From Sphingobium sp. EM0848 (GTDB taxonomy: Bacteria > Pseudomonadota > Alphaproteobacteria > Sphingomonadales > Sphingomonadaceae): 64,000 nucleotides of DNA. This document shows positions 27,043-36,335 of this stretch, one piece after another. A program made the position numbers and the translations under genes. The stretch spans positions 62,001 to 126,000 of the forward strand of contig NZ_JABXWB010000004.1 of NCBI RefSeq assembly GCF_013375555.1. The letters run 5' to 3'. Below the pieces are notes generated by a model, which saw only the letters and a list, made by a program, of their open reading frames with translations, was not told the DNA's origin and made no database searches. How positions within the stretch are numbered: the first letter of the stretch is position 1; every line of letters begins with the position of its first letter.

Positions 27043-27575
27043 AGGATTGGCTCCCCTGTCCCAATGATCTGGCGCCCGCAGACGAAGCCAATTTCGCCGT
27101 AACGGCTGTCGAAGCCGTCCTTGTGAGGCGTCGCCGCGAAATAGCATCCGGCCGGCACCCGTCCGGTGGCGCCAGGAGTCAGCGGCTCGCCGAAGCGTGT
27201 GAAGGGCTTCATCTGCGCGACCGGGTGACCATTCACGGCGACCGTCCGGCCGATATGGCTGATGATGTCGCCGGGCACGCCGTAGGCGATCTTCCCGAAC
27301 ATCTGTGGCTTCGCGCCGAAATGGCGGCGGAGGAGCTCGCCGGGCGGCGGATCGAAGAACACATAGTCGCCGCGTGCCGGCAGCTTGTGGCGCTGGATGA
27401 GAAACGCCCAATTCGGGAGCGAGTCCGTCGTGTTGATCAAAAGGGCGTGGCCATCACGCCATTCGCCGATCGCGCCGAAGCCAAGCGTCCCGGCGACGGC
27501 CACCGCCAGCATCCCCCACATGCGCGTGCGGGGACGCCAACGCAGGGCTTCCACCCTATTGGCCGCCGTTGCCAT
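27039..27575 (-). CDS. Conjugative transfer signal peptidase (S26, TraF/LepB-like)
   Basis: This 178-residue protein is an S26-family signal peptidase with one N-terminal membrane helix (about 20-37), the nucleophile Ser52 in NTTDSLPNWAFL and a likely base Lys95 in FGKIAYGVPGD. Related enzymes mature or cyclise pilins in conjugation systems. The ATG at 27575 follows GGAGG and overlaps the trbI end by 20 bp. It is not homologous to the thioredoxin-like traF further along, although both families carry the name TraF. The pilin itself is not in this window. Confidence 0.88.
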   Translation of the reverse strand: MATAANRVEALRWRPRTRMWGMLAVAVAGTLGFGAIGEWRDGHALLINTTDSLPNWAFLIQRHKLPARGDYVFFDPPPGELLRRHFGAKPQMFGKIAYGVPGDIISHIGRTVAVNGHPVAQMKPFTRFGEPLTPGATGRVPAGCYFAATPHKDGFDSRYGEIGFVCGRQIIGTGEPIL

Positions 27576-28230
27576 CAGGTCCTCCGAACGTCGAGACGGA
27601 CGCACCGGGAATCTGCGGCGGGATTGGCTGGGCCGGAAAAGCCTGGCCCGCGGGCACCTGAGGGCTGGCGCCGGGGACGCCAGCCATCGGATCGATGGTT
27701 GCCCCCGGCGCCGCCAGCGGTGCTGCACGCGAGGCGGCCAGCGCCGATTGGGCAGCCGAGAGCTCCTGCATCCGCTGCAATTCCTCGACGGACATACGCT
27801 TGGGTTCGGGAACGCCCGAGGCAAAGACCGCCTTTTTCAGGCTGTCGGTGATGTCCGGCACGTTCTTGGTGAGCACGGCTTCACCGACAAGCACGATCTG
27901 GCCGTCTTGGCTCCTGCGCTGCAGTTCCTTGTCGAGCGAGGACATGAACGCCTGCATCTCGGCGCGCACGCGGTCGGGCGGCGAGCCTGAGAAGCGCTGT
28001 GCCTCGACATAGTCGCCGACCAGCGCCGACAACCGTGCCGAAACGATATGGTCTTGTTTCGACTGGGTCAGTGCCCGCGTCACCCACATTCCCCAGATGA
28101 TCGCAGCGACGAGCAGCAACAGGATCAGCATCTGGACGCGCGTGAAGCCGCCAAAACCGACCCTGCGCTTCGCTGCTCGGGTCTCAGGCGCGGAAGGGGG
28201 AGGAAGGTCGAGTTGGGGTTGGTCAGCCAT
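27556..28230 (-). CDS. trbI: TrbI-like F-type transfer protein
   Basis: This 224-residue protein has a short cytoplasmic N-terminus, one membrane helix (about 32-52, MLILLLLVAAIIWGMWV), then a periplasmic part with the TrbI_Ftype segment GQIVLVGEAVLTKNVPDIT and a Pro/Ala-rich C-terminus. In F-type plasmids TrbI is an inner-membrane protein affecting pilus dynamics. The ATG at 28230 overlaps the upstream membrane gene by 8 bp. Confidence 0.8.
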   Translation of the reverse strand: MADQPQLDLPPPSAPETRAAKRRVGFGGFTRVQMLILLLLVAAIIWGMWVTRALTQSKQDHIVSARLSALVGDYVEAQRFSGSPPDRVRAEMQAFMSSLDKELQRRSQDGQIVLVGEAVLTKNVPDITDSLKKAVFASGVPEPKRMSVEELQRMQELSAAQSALAASRAAPLAAPGATIDPMAGVPGASPQVPAGQAFPAQPIPPQIPGASVSTFGGPDGNGGQ

Positions 28231-28582
28231 GAGGCGGAACTCCCTCATCCGCACGCTGCGGAAGGATGCGATTGGCGCGAAGAGCGACGACGGCGGTGGA
28301 AAGGATCATGTGCGCGATCGCGAACATGTTGAGGAAGGCGGCGGTGCGCGCCGGGTCCGCGGCAACGTAGCGCGTCGTGAAATTATTGAGCTGATGGACG
28401 AAACCATCGAACGAGAAGCCGCCGATCGCGAGGAAGAAGAGGCAGAAGAGGCCCCAGGTGATGAGCATCGTCGACGCGACAAAGCCGAGCCCATGCAGCA
28501 GGAAATGAAGCATGGTCTGCCATTCATGGCGCGTGAACCCGATGTATCGCCGGGCGGTGGTCGGGACCGGATGCGTCGCCAT
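28223..28582 (-). CDS. Small membrane protein between traC and trbI
   Basis: This 119-residue protein has two clear hydrophobic helices (about 30-55, LLHGLGFVASTMLITWGLFCLFFLAIGG, and about 82-98, FLNMFAIAHMILSTAVVAL) separated by a polar loop. It starts 5 bp after traC and overlaps trbI by 8 bp, so it belongs to the transfer operon. I do not recognise the family. Confidence 0.65.
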   Translation of the reverse strand: MATHPVPTTARRYIGFTRHEWQTMLHFLLHGLGFVASTMLITWGLFCLFFLAIGGFSFDGFVHQLNNFTTRYVAADPARTAAFLNMFAIAHMILSTAVVALRANRILPQRADEGVPPHG

Positions 28583-28587
28583 CCCTG

Positions 28588-31179
28588 CTACTCCGCCGCG
28601 ATCGCGATCTCGTCCTCCGGGACGAGATTGCTGACCCACTTTTCGGGATTGTTCGGAAACGCGATCCGCTCGATCGCCTCGTCCATGCTGAGGCCCTCGG
28701 CGATCAGAGCGTCGATCGCCGCAAAAGTCTTCGGACTCGAGGAGAACAGCGCTGCGGAATAGGGGTCGAGGACCAGGCGGCCGACAGCGAGGGTGTCGGG
28801 CCCTTTGATCATGATGTCCGAATATTCGAAGCCGTTGCGCTTCAAGGATCGCAACAGCGCATCGGTGTGATCGTCCATCTCGAAGCGGTCATGCTTCTTG
28901 AAGTCTGCGATCGTCTCCGGCTTTTGCTGGAGGATCACGAACCAGTCGGAATTTTCGAGCGCCGCGACCGATCCGGCCGATTTGTAATAGTCGTTCAGCG
29001 ATTGCGTCGCCGTGACCAGCGATGCGCCATATTTCCGGCAGGTACGCGCGTAGGTCTCGATGAAATCGGCCATCGCCCCGCCGCGGAGCATCTGCCATGC
29101 TTCGTCGAGGAGTAGCGCTTTCGGGATCGAACGATCCAGCTTGCGCATCATCTGCTGCGACATGAACATGATCGCCGTCAGGACGACGCTGCGCAGCTCC
29201 TCACGGGCAGACAGATCGGAGAGCTCGAAGACCGTGAGCTGGGCCGAAAGTTCGAACGAGACCTCGCCCTGAAAGAAGCGGCCGTAGGTGCCGCCCGACG
29301 AGAAGGGCCGCATCGCGATCGCAAGGTTCGCGGCCAGCCCGTTTCCGGTTGCCTCGAGCGCCTCGATGACAAGATCGATCGAGCCGCGGCTGCCGTGCGC
29401 CTCCCAGACCTGGTTCACGGCACCGTCGATCAGCCCGCGCTCGGTGTCGTCGAGCAGGTTGATATGCCGGGACATCTGATTGATGATGGCCTTCAGCATT
29501 GCCATGCAGTCGAGGAGATAGTCCTCGTCTTCGGCGGCCTGGGCCTCGTCGATCATCGAGAAGGGATTGAGACAGAAGCCCGAGCTCATGGTGAACTCGA
29601 CAAAGGCGCCGCCCTGAAGTTTGGCCGAATGCTCGAACGAACGCCCGTCGTCGATCACGACCACTCGCGCGCCGGCACCGCAGAGCGAGCCGCATAATTC
29701 CTGCAGCGCGACCGACTTGCCGGAGCCCGATTTGCCGAACACGGCGACGTTGTGATTGCCGGCGGCATTCTCGAAGGGGCTCCAGAAGAAGGGCTGTCCG
29801 CGCCGGCCGATCAGCAGCAGGTGGGGAATGCTTCCGCCGAGATATTCCCCCTGCAGCGGCGCGAGATTTGCGGCCGTCGTCGTGAGCAGAGTGCGCATCC
29901 GCTTCATGCGCTCGAGATCCTTTGACAGGCCATTGGCCATCGTCATGGGCATCGCGCACAACAGACCCATCACCTGCAGGTAGCGGTCATCGAGAAGATC
30001 CCAGCCCGCCGCACGGTAGACCGACTTCAGCACTCGCTCGTTGCTGTCGCCCTGCCCTTTCGGCGAGAACGACGTGACGCTGAAGAACACGCGCACGAGC
30101 TTCCTGCCCTGCCGGATCTCTTCATTGACGTGTCGCCACTCCTGCGACTGCTCGCGGAGCTGCGGCAGGAAGCGGGACGATTTGGAATCGGCCAGGCTGG
30201 TCGTTCGCATGAACTTGTAGCTGGCCTTGTTGGTCGACGCCTGCGGGTCCGGGAACTCGATGCACAGGTTGGTCGATACGGGGCATGGCATGCGCAGCTT
30301 GTCGGTAAAGATGTCGCCGATCAGCCGGGTTACGTCCCATGGCGCCCAGCGCGTGGGCAGGTTGCGCACCGAGAAGGAGCGCACATCGAACACGTCGGGG
30401 TAGATCTCCCCGATCTCCGGCGCGCCCTTCAGCGTTTTTCCGGTCGGCCGGAAGCGCTCGGTCCGCAGCAACATGCGGTCCGGCTCGATATGCAGCTCGA
30501 TATCCCTTCGGATCGCCTGATCGGCGATCGGGTCGAGAGGGTTGTAGCTCACCGCATCGTCGCCAGCGGCGGTGGTCGGCGACGTGATATCGTCGATCCA
30601 GCCGATGAGCGCGACCGGGTCCATCTTGCGGGCGGATACGTTCACCGATTGAAGAGCCGAGATCAGCCCGTCCATGAGCGATACGATCTGCTCGATCGTG
30701 ATGTTTGAGGACTCCGGCGTCGAGTAGGATATCGCGACCCGATGATGGCGAAGGCAAAACGGCGCGTCGGCTGAAAGCGAATTCCAGACGCCGTCCGTCA
30801 GGAAGTCGACCCGGTGCTTGGCCATCCGTTCGTAAACGCCGCGCGCCGAGTAGCGGGGCAGATACCATTTCGAGAGCTGCTCGCCGATGCGCGGCGACAT
30901 CCATTGGTGAATCTGAAGGCAGCCGGGCGCGGGAATGCCTTCGGACAGGAACTGCGCCAGGATCTCACCCGTCCGCTCGTCCGCGCCGACCAGCGGCGCG
31001 GCCTCGATCACGAAGCCGCGCGAGGCGCTATTGTAGAAGATACCGGTCTTCGGGTCGAAGCTTCGATAAGGGAGCCAATGCGCAAGCATCGGGACCACCA
31101 GGTCCGGCCGCTGGGTGTCCGGTCGCTTGCTGTCGCCGAAGATACCGGACAGCAACTCATCGAGGAAGCCGCTCGCCAT
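28588..31179 (-). CDS. traC: Type IV secretion ATPase TraC (VirB4-like)
   Basis: This 863-residue protein is the VirB4-class ATPase of F-type systems. It has an N-terminal TraC_F domain (about 30-300) and a C-terminal AAA motor with Walker A G482-KSGSG-K488-S and Walker B KALLLDEAWQML near 690, followed by TCRKYGASLVTATQSLNDYY. It powers pilus assembly and substrate transfer at the inner membrane. The ATG at 31179 is one base after the traV stop. It appears complete. Confidence 0.96.
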   Translation of the reverse strand: MASGFLDELLSGIFGDSKRPDTQRPDLVVPMLAHWLPYRSFDPKTGIFYNSASRGFVIEAAPLVGADERTGEILAQFLSEGIPAPGCLQIHQWMSPRIGEQLSKWYLPRYSARGVYERMAKHRVDFLTDGVWNSLSADAPFCLRHHRVAISYSTPESSNITIEQIVSLMDGLISALQSVNVSARKMDPVALIGWIDDITSPTTAAGDDAVSYNPLDPIADQAIRRDIELHIEPDRMLLRTERFRPTGKTLKGAPEIGEIYPDVFDVRSFSVRNLPTRWAPWDVTRLIGDIFTDKLRMPCPVSTNLCIEFPDPQASTNKASYKFMRTTSLADSKSSRFLPQLREQSQEWRHVNEEIRQGRKLVRVFFSVTSFSPKGQGDSNERVLKSVYRAAGWDLLDDRYLQVMGLLCAMPMTMANGLSKDLERMKRMRTLLTTTAANLAPLQGEYLGGSIPHLLLIGRRGQPFFWSPFENAAGNHNVAVFGKSGSGKSVALQELCGSLCGAGARVVVIDDGRSFEHSAKLQGGAFVEFTMSSGFCLNPFSMIDEAQAAEDEDYLLDCMAMLKAIINQMSRHINLLDDTERGLIDGAVNQVWEAHGSRGSIDLVIEALEATGNGLAANLAIAMRPFSSGGTYGRFFQGEVSFELSAQLTVFELSDLSAREELRSVVLTAIMFMSQQMMRKLDRSIPKALLLDEAWQMLRGGAMADFIETYARTCRKYGASLVTATQSLNDYYKSAGSVAALENSDWFVILQQKPETIADFKKHDRFEMDDHTDALLRSLKRNGFEYSDIMIKGPDTLAVGRLVLDPYSAALFSSSPKTFAAIDALIAEGLSMDEAIERIAFPNNPEKWVSNLVPEDEIAIAAE

Positions 31180-31180
31180 C

Positions 31181-32176
31181 TCAATTTTCCTCTGGAGCAG
31201 CGGCCGGGAAGTTCGCCGCGCGCACGGTGGGCTTCGTCTTGGGCTCGGGTGTCGGCGTCGATCCGGTCAGAGCTGCTGCCTTCGCGTCGCTCGCTGCCTG
31301 AGCCGAGCGCGCCTGGTATTCGGTAGAGCCTCTCACCCGCGTGATTGCTTCGCCGATCGCGGTCGCACTGTCTGCGCCCTCCGGCGCCGGGGCGGTCCCG
31401 GCCGAGGCTTTGTCTGCCGTTGCGAGCGGCGGCACCTTCGCTTCGATAGTCGGCGCCCCCGGCACTGCTCCCTCGACGCTGCGCGATTCCGCGCGCCTGG
31501 AGGAGACGTTAGTGGCCGGGGGCGTCGGTGTGCGGCCCGCCTTGGGGGCTAGACGGGTCGCAACATCGTCCTTGATCGCTTTGACCGGGTCGGCTGCACG
31601 GGCGCGGGCTGCCGCGACGGCCGCAGGATCGGGTAGATTGGGGTCGACGCCGCCCGTCGCTCGGCTTGCCAGTTCCGCTCGATCGACCGCTTCGGCGAGC
31701 GATTCCGGCTGCTCAGCAGCGACAATCGCATCTCGGTCCGGTATCGCTGTTGCATTGACGAGGAATTGTTGTTGCCATTCCCCGCTTTGCACCACGGCAT
31801 GGACTGCCGTCACCTCATGAAGGCGGCCACGCTCATCGATATATGGCTGAAAGACAATGCGCAGCACGCGCTCCTGGGTACGGCGCGCATCGATCTGAGG
31901 TGCCGGCGCTTGTCCTAAAAAGGCGATGTGCGAGGATCTGGGTGCAGACTGCCTGGCCGGCCCGCTGCTGGCCGGCGATGAACGCTCGACAGTGCCCTCT
32001 CCGGTGATCATCGCGAGTGCTCGATCGTCGATCGAGGACGATGGCGCGCAGATGCCATCGGGCGCTTTACAGGAAAAACTTCCCTTCACATTGCTGCCGA
32101 ACGTGGCGCACCCGCCAAGCAGGGACAGAGCGGCGATCGCGCAGCCGCGCAGCGACAGGGCGTGCCGCGCCGTCAC
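31181..32176 (-). CDS. traV: TraV lipoprotein (VirB7-like)
   Basis: This 331-residue protein begins with a lipoprotein signal (ALSLLGGC, acceptor Cys23) and continues ATFGSNVKGSFSCKAPDGICAP, the conserved TraV N-terminal motif with two cysteines. The middle and C-terminus are Ala/Pro-rich and longer than in F. TraV anchors the core complex to the outer membrane with TraK and TraB. The start is a GTG overlapping the dsbC stop (GTGA). Confidence 0.9.
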   Translation of the reverse strand: MTARHALSLRGCAIAALSLLGGCATFGSNVKGSFSCKAPDGICAPSSSIDDRALAMITGEGTVERSSPASSGPARQSAPRSSHIAFLGQAPAPQIDARRTQERVLRIVFQPYIDERGRLHEVTAVHAVVQSGEWQQQFLVNATAIPDRDAIVAAEQPESLAEAVDRAELASRATGGVDPNLPDPAAVAAARARAADPVKAIKDDVATRLAPKAGRTPTPPATNVSSRRAESRSVEGAVPGAPTIEAKVPPLATADKASAGTAPAPEGADSATAIGEAITRVRGSTEYQARSAQAASDAKAAALTGSTPTPEPKTKPTVRAANFPAAAPEEN

Positions 32177-33051
32177 GACCGCGTCCCCTGCAGCCAGGCC
32201 TCGAGAAACTCCTTGGGCCGATATCCTTCCAGGACGGCGCCATCACCCCGAACGATGATTGGCGTCGCATTAAGCCCATGCTCGCGCGCGAAGCGCTCGT
32301 TTGCATCGAGCCCCTTGGTGTCGCAGCTCGCCGGCGCTTTGAATGGCTCACCGGCATAGGCGGCATGCAGCGCCTGTTCCTGGTTTTTGGAGCAATAGAC
32401 GCGGTCGGCGATGTCGCGGCTACCGAGGACCGAGATCGGACGCTCGACCACCTTCACATCCATGCCGCGCAAGACGCTGGCGAGCGCCCTGCAATAACCG
32501 CAACGGAAGTCCGTGAAGATGGTGATGCTCTGTTTGGCCGACCGGTTGCCCCAGACAATGGCCCCGTCGGCCGGAAGCCCAGACAGGTTGAGCGAGACGG
32601 GGCGGACCGGCGCGGATGTCTTGCCGACACCGCGCGCCGTCGCTGCGATTTCGCCAGCCTCGCCGTCATCGGATACCGCGGCGTTCGCCTTGGCGGCCCC
32701 GCCCACCAGCATGTCCGGATTGATCTCGAGCAGCCGCGCCGCGGTCAGGTCTTGACGCGTCTCCATATCGTAGACACGACCGATGATCAGATAGCGCGCG
32801 CCATGATTGACGTAGAAGAGGTTCGCGCCCGAGGTGACTTCGCACAGCCCGTCGATCTTATCGCAATCGAGCTTGTTGATCGGCGTCTTCGGAAGCCTGG
32901 TCTTCAGGAGCAGGCTGACCTTGGCGTCATCCTTGCCGGCGACATCGGCTGCAAGAGCGATTCCGGCAACGCCGAGCGCGGCAGCGGCCGCTACAATCGG
33001 CGCCGGGCGAGCGAACGCGCGCAGCTTTCGCAGACGATCAATTGCGGACAT
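32173..33051 (-). CDS. dsbC: DsbC-like thiol:disulfide isomerase
   Basis: This 292-residue protein has a signal peptide (ending near residue 35, GIALAAD), an N-terminal DsbC dimerisation-like region (LFYVNHGARYLIIGRVYDMETRQDLT) and a thioredoxin fold with active site C184-G-Y-C187 and the cis-Pro segment NATPIIV. It would shuffle disulfides in the periplasm, probably of TraU, TraN and TraH, which are Cys-rich. The ATG at 33051 follows GGAGGG and overlaps the traB fragment by 14 bp. Confidence 0.92.
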   Translation of the reverse strand: MSAIDRLRKLRAFARPAPIVAAAAALGVAGIALAADVAGKDDAKVSLLLKTRLPKTPINKLDCDKIDGLCEVTSGANLFYVNHGARYLIIGRVYDMETRQDLTAARLLEINPDMLVGGAAKANAAVSDDGEAGEIAATARGVGKTSAPVRPVSLNLSGLPADGAIVWGNRSAKQSITIFTDFRCGYCRALASVLRGMDVKVVERPISVLGSRDIADRVYCSKNQEQALHAAYAGEPFKAPASCDTKGLDANERFAREHGLNATPIIVRGDGAVLEGYRPKEFLEAWLQGTRS

Positions 33052-33772
33052 AGACACCCTCCAGGAAAACGATTTCGACATCGATGCCGGTCGGCATCTC
33101 GATCACGGGCTGATATTGCTCGGCCCGCTCGATCAGATATTTCGAGACGTCCTTGCCCGATTCCGCGGCACCGCCGCCGAGCGCGCGCAGGCCGACGCTG
33201 CCGAAGTTGGGCGTGCGGTTGACGCCCCCCTCCCCGTCGGTGCTGATGCTGGCGAGCGGCTGATTGAAAGCGGTGTTGAGAGCGTTGCCGCCACCACTGA
33301 CCAGACCGGCCAGAAACGCCTGCATGGCAAGCGAGCCTTCCCGGCTGACCACTCGGCCGCGCACCCCTGTCTTGCCGCCAAAGGCGATGAACCCCTTGAC
33401 CTCGGAGACGGCGTAGCGCCCGCCAGGCTGCGGGCACGTCATCTTTTGCAGTTTGACGTAGACCTTCTCGCTCGAGAGCTCGCCGCGGGCGGCACCGTTC
33501 ACGAGGCAGCCTTCGATCTTGGTCGTTAGGAGGCGCCCGTTCTGATAGACGGAACGGGCCGGGCCAGTGACGCGAAGCACGACCGGCAAGGGGTCGGTCT
33601 GGCTGTTGACGCCGGCGCTCGCGTCAACGCCGACTATGACCTTGGCACTGGCGAAGCTGTTGGGCGGCAGATAGTTGATGCTGTCGCTGAAGGTGGTCGT
33701 TCCCTTAGCGACGCGCGTGGCATTGCCGGCATCTGCGGTCTGGAAACTGACCAGCTTGACCTCGGCGGCGCC
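33038..33772 (-). pseudogene. traB: traB, 5'-truncated by IS21-alpha
   Basis: The remaining part encodes the C-terminal beta-barrel region of TraB (VirB10-like): VKLVSFQTADAGNATRVAKG, then IPPNS-like YLPPNSFASAKVIVGVDA, LRVTGPARSVYQNG, GCLVNGAARGELSSEKVYVKL and the end GIDVEIVFLEGVYVRN. The N-terminal membrane anchor and Pro-rich linker are missing because IS21-alpha copy 1 is inserted at 33773. The frame stays open 75 bp into the IS, so a 269-residue fusion starting MDDFYAARSS could be made. Without the N-terminus it could not span the envelope as normal TraB does. Confidence 0.85.
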
Positions 33773-33876
33773 TGAGAACGGCGGTGCAAAATTAGACCAC
33801 GGTGGCGGCGGCGAAGTGCTGCTGCGGGCGGCGTAAAAGTCGTCCACTTTGCCTTCTTTGCGCGAGCAGGGAGGGC

Positions 33877-35388
33877 GTGGAGATATATACCGTGGATCTT
33901 TACCTGAAGGTGCGTCTTGCTTGCGCGGGCGGCATGAGCCAGCGTGAGGCGGCGAAGCATTTCAACGTATCGCGCGACACGGTCCGCAAGATGCTGTCGT
34001 ATTCGGAGCCCCCCGGTTACCGCCGGACGGCGGCGGTGCGGCGGCCCAAGCTGGAAGCGTTCGTTCCGATCATCGATGCATGGCTTGATGGTGACCGTCA
34101 GGTTCCGCGCAAGCAGCGTCATACGGCGAAGCGGGTATTTGACCGCCTTCGCGAAGAGCACGGTTTCACCGGCGGCTACACGATCATCAAGGATTACATC
34201 CGACAGCGCGAGCAGCGCAGCCGGGAGATGTTCGTGCCGCTGGCGCATGCGCCCGGCCATGCCCAGGCAGATTTTGGTGAGGCCATGGTCGAGATCGGCG
34301 GTGTTGTGCAGAAGGCGCATTTCTTCGTGCTCGATCTACCGCACAGCGACGCCTGCTACGTGCGCGCCTATCCCGCTGCCGTTGCCGAGGCATGGATGGA
34401 CGGCCACGTGCACGCCTTCGCGTTTTTCGGCGCGGTGCCGCTGTCGATCGTCTACGATAACGACCGCTGCCTGGTCTCGAAGATCCTGCCCGACGGCACG
34501 AGGCAGCGCGCCCGGCTGTTCAGCGGCTTCCTGTCGCATTACCTGATCCGCGATCGTTACGGCCGTCCCGGCAGGGGGAACGACAAAGGCAGTGTTGAAG
34601 GGCTGGTCGGTTATGCTCGCCGCAACTTCATGGTGCCGATCCCCCGGTTCGCGACGTGGGAGGCGTTCAACCTGTGGCTCGAGGAGCAATGCCGCAAGCG
34701 TCAGAACGACCGGCTGCGGGGCGAGAGCGAGACGATCGGCGAGAGGCTGAAGCGCGATCTGGCGGCGATGCAGGAACTGCCGGCTGCCCCGTTCGAGGCT
34801 TGTGACCAGACCAGCGGCCAGGTCTCGTCGCAGGCGCTGGTGCGTTACCGGACCAATGATTACTCGGTGCCGGTGCGCTTCGGCCATCAGGAGGTATGGA
34901 TCCGGGGCTATGTCGGCGAGGTGGTGATCGGCTGCCGGGGCGAGGTCATTGCCCGTCATGTGCGCAGCTACGAGCGCGAGGACGTGATCTTCGATCCCAT
35001 CCATTACCTTCCCCTGATCGAACAGAAGATCAATGCGCTCGATCAGGCAGCGCCCCTGCAAGGCTGGCACCTGCCCGAAGCGTTTGCAACGCTGCGCCGC
35101 CTCATGGAAGCTCGTATGGGCAAGCATGGTCGGCGCGAGTATGTGCAGGTGCTGCGTCTGCTGGAGAGCTTCACGCTTGCCGATCTGCATGCGGCCGTAA
35201 AGCAGGCTCTCGATATCGGGGCGATCGGCTTTGATGCCGTGAAGCATCTCCTGCTGTGCCGGGTGGAGCGCCGACCACCCCGATTGGACATGGCGATCTA
35301 TCCCTATCTGCCCAGAGCCAGGGTGGAGACGACATCGGCGCGCTCCTACATGCAGTTGCTCTCGGGCGATGCGAAGGATGCGGCATGA
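33877..35388 (+). CDS. istA: IS21-alpha transposase IstA
   Basis: This 503-residue DDE transposase has an N-terminal HTH (SQREAAKHFNVSRDTVRKML) and a catalytic core with QADFGEAMV (first Asp), IVYDNDR (second Asp) and NDKGSVEGLVG (Glu). I chose the GTG at 33877 behind GGGAGG; earlier starts would read into the IS terminus. Its stop overlaps the istB start (ATGA). Confidence 0.93.
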   Translation: MEIYTVDLYLKVRLACAGGMSQREAAKHFNVSRDTVRKMLSYSEPPGYRRTAAVRRPKLEAFVPIIDAWLDGDRQVPRKQRHTAKRVFDRLREEHGFTGGYTIIKDYIRQREQRSREMFVPLAHAPGHAQADFGEAMVEIGGVVQKAHFFVLDLPHSDACYVRAYPAAVAEAWMDGHVHAFAFFGAVPLSIVYDNDRCLVSKILPDGTRQRARLFSGFLSHYLIRDRYGRPGRGNDKGSVEGLVGYARRNFMVPIPRFATWEAFNLWLEEQCRKRQNDRLRGESETIGERLKRDLAAMQELPAAPFEACDQTSGQVSSQALVRYRTNDYSVPVRFGHQEVWIRGYVGEVVIGCRGEVIARHVRSYEREDVIFDPIHYLPLIEQKINALDQAAPLQGWHLPEAFATLRRLMEARMGKHGRREYVQVLRLLESFTLADLHAAVKQALDIGAIGFDAVKHLLLCRVERRPPRLDMAIYPYLPRARVETTSARSYMQLLSGDAKDAA

Positions 35389-36152
35389 GCAGTCCGTCCC
35401 CCGAGCTGTTACTGGCCAGCCACCTCAAGACGCTCAAGCTACCAACCTTCCTGCGCGAGCATGACAAGCTGGCCCGGCGATGCGCGGCCGAGGGCGCAGA
35501 TCACGTCCGCTACCTTGCCCGGCTTGTCGAACTGGAGCTGATCGACCGGGAACGCCGGATGGTCGAGCGCCGGATCAAGGCTGCGAAGTTCCCGGCCGCC
35601 AAGAGCCTCGACAGCTTCGACTTTGCCGCGATCCCCAAGCTCAACAAGATGCAGGTGCTGGAACTGGCACGCTGCGACTGGATCAACCGCCGCGAGAACG
35701 TCATAGCCCTTGGTCCCTCGGGAACCGGCAAGACCCATGTGGCGATCGGCCTCGGCCTTGCCGCCTGCCAGAAGGGCCTGACGGTCGGCTTCACCACCGC
35801 GTCCGCGCTGGTCAGCGCGATGATGGAGGCACGCGACGAACGCCGCCTTCTGCGCCTCCACAAGCAAATGGCCGGATACAAGCTCCTCATCATCGATGAA
35901 CTGGGGTTCGTGCCGCTCTCGAAAACCGGCGCGGAACTGCTGTTCGAGCTGATCTCGCAGCGTTACGAGCGCGGCTCGACGCTGATCACCAGCAACTTGC
36001 CGTTCGACGAGTGGACCGAAACGTTCGGCTCCGAGCGCCTGACAGGCGCGCTCCTCGACCGGCTTACCCACCACGTCTCCATACTCGAGATGAACGGAGA
36101 GAGCTATCGTCTGGCCCAAAGCCAGGCGCGCAAGGCACGCTCCAACCCCTGA
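35385..36152 (+). CDS. istB: IS21-alpha ATPase IstB
   Basis: This 255-residue AAA+ protein assists IstA in target choice and transposition. Walker A is GPSGTGKTH and Walker B KLLIIDELGF, followed by the IstB hallmark [28 protein letters not shown] written here in parts: SNLPFDEW, then [12 protein letters not shown]. It overlaps istA by 4 bp and appears intact. Confidence 0.94.
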   Translation: MSSPSPELLLASHLKTLKLPTFLREHDKLARRCAAEGADHVRYLARLVELELIDRERRMVERRIKAAKFPAAKSLDSFDFAAIPKLNKMQVLELARCDWINRRENVIALGPSGTGKTHVAIGLGLAACQKGLTVGFTTASALVSAMMEARDERRLLRLHKQMAGYKLLIIDELGFVPLSKTGAELLFELISQRYERGSTLITSNLPFDEWTETFGSERLTGALLDRLTHHVSILEMNGESYRLAQSQARKARSNP

Positions 36153-36335
36153 CAGAAAAGACCATCCGTGTGTTGGCGACCCCCACTCGGGCTACGCCCT
36201 CGCGGCGCTCGCCAGCACACGGATCACCCGGCCTGATTTTGCGCCGCCCAATGGCCGACTTTTACTCCGCCGTTGACAGAGGGCAGGATATCTCGCTATC
36301 CCCTCGTTTGAATCACGGTGTGGAGGAGGTTCGGA

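Larger units (their letters stand above)
33773..36280 (+). mobile_element. IS21-family element, alpha type, copy 1
   Basis: This 2508-bp element has ends TGAGAACGGCGG... and ...CCGCCGTTGACAGA, imperfect inverted repeats with further AAAA-containing repeats inside, as in IS21-family ends. It encodes istA and istB. A second copy of the same length lies inverted at 57632-60139. The 4 bp flanking the left end (CGCC) and right end (GGGC) differ, so there is no target duplication, suggesting that the DNA on one side has been replaced since insertion. It truncates traB. Confidence 0.88.

Noticed and set aside
33038..33847. TraB starting at 33847 as an intact 269-residue protein
   Set aside because: The first 25 residues are encoded by the IS terminus; the same sequence is found at IS21-alpha copy 2.
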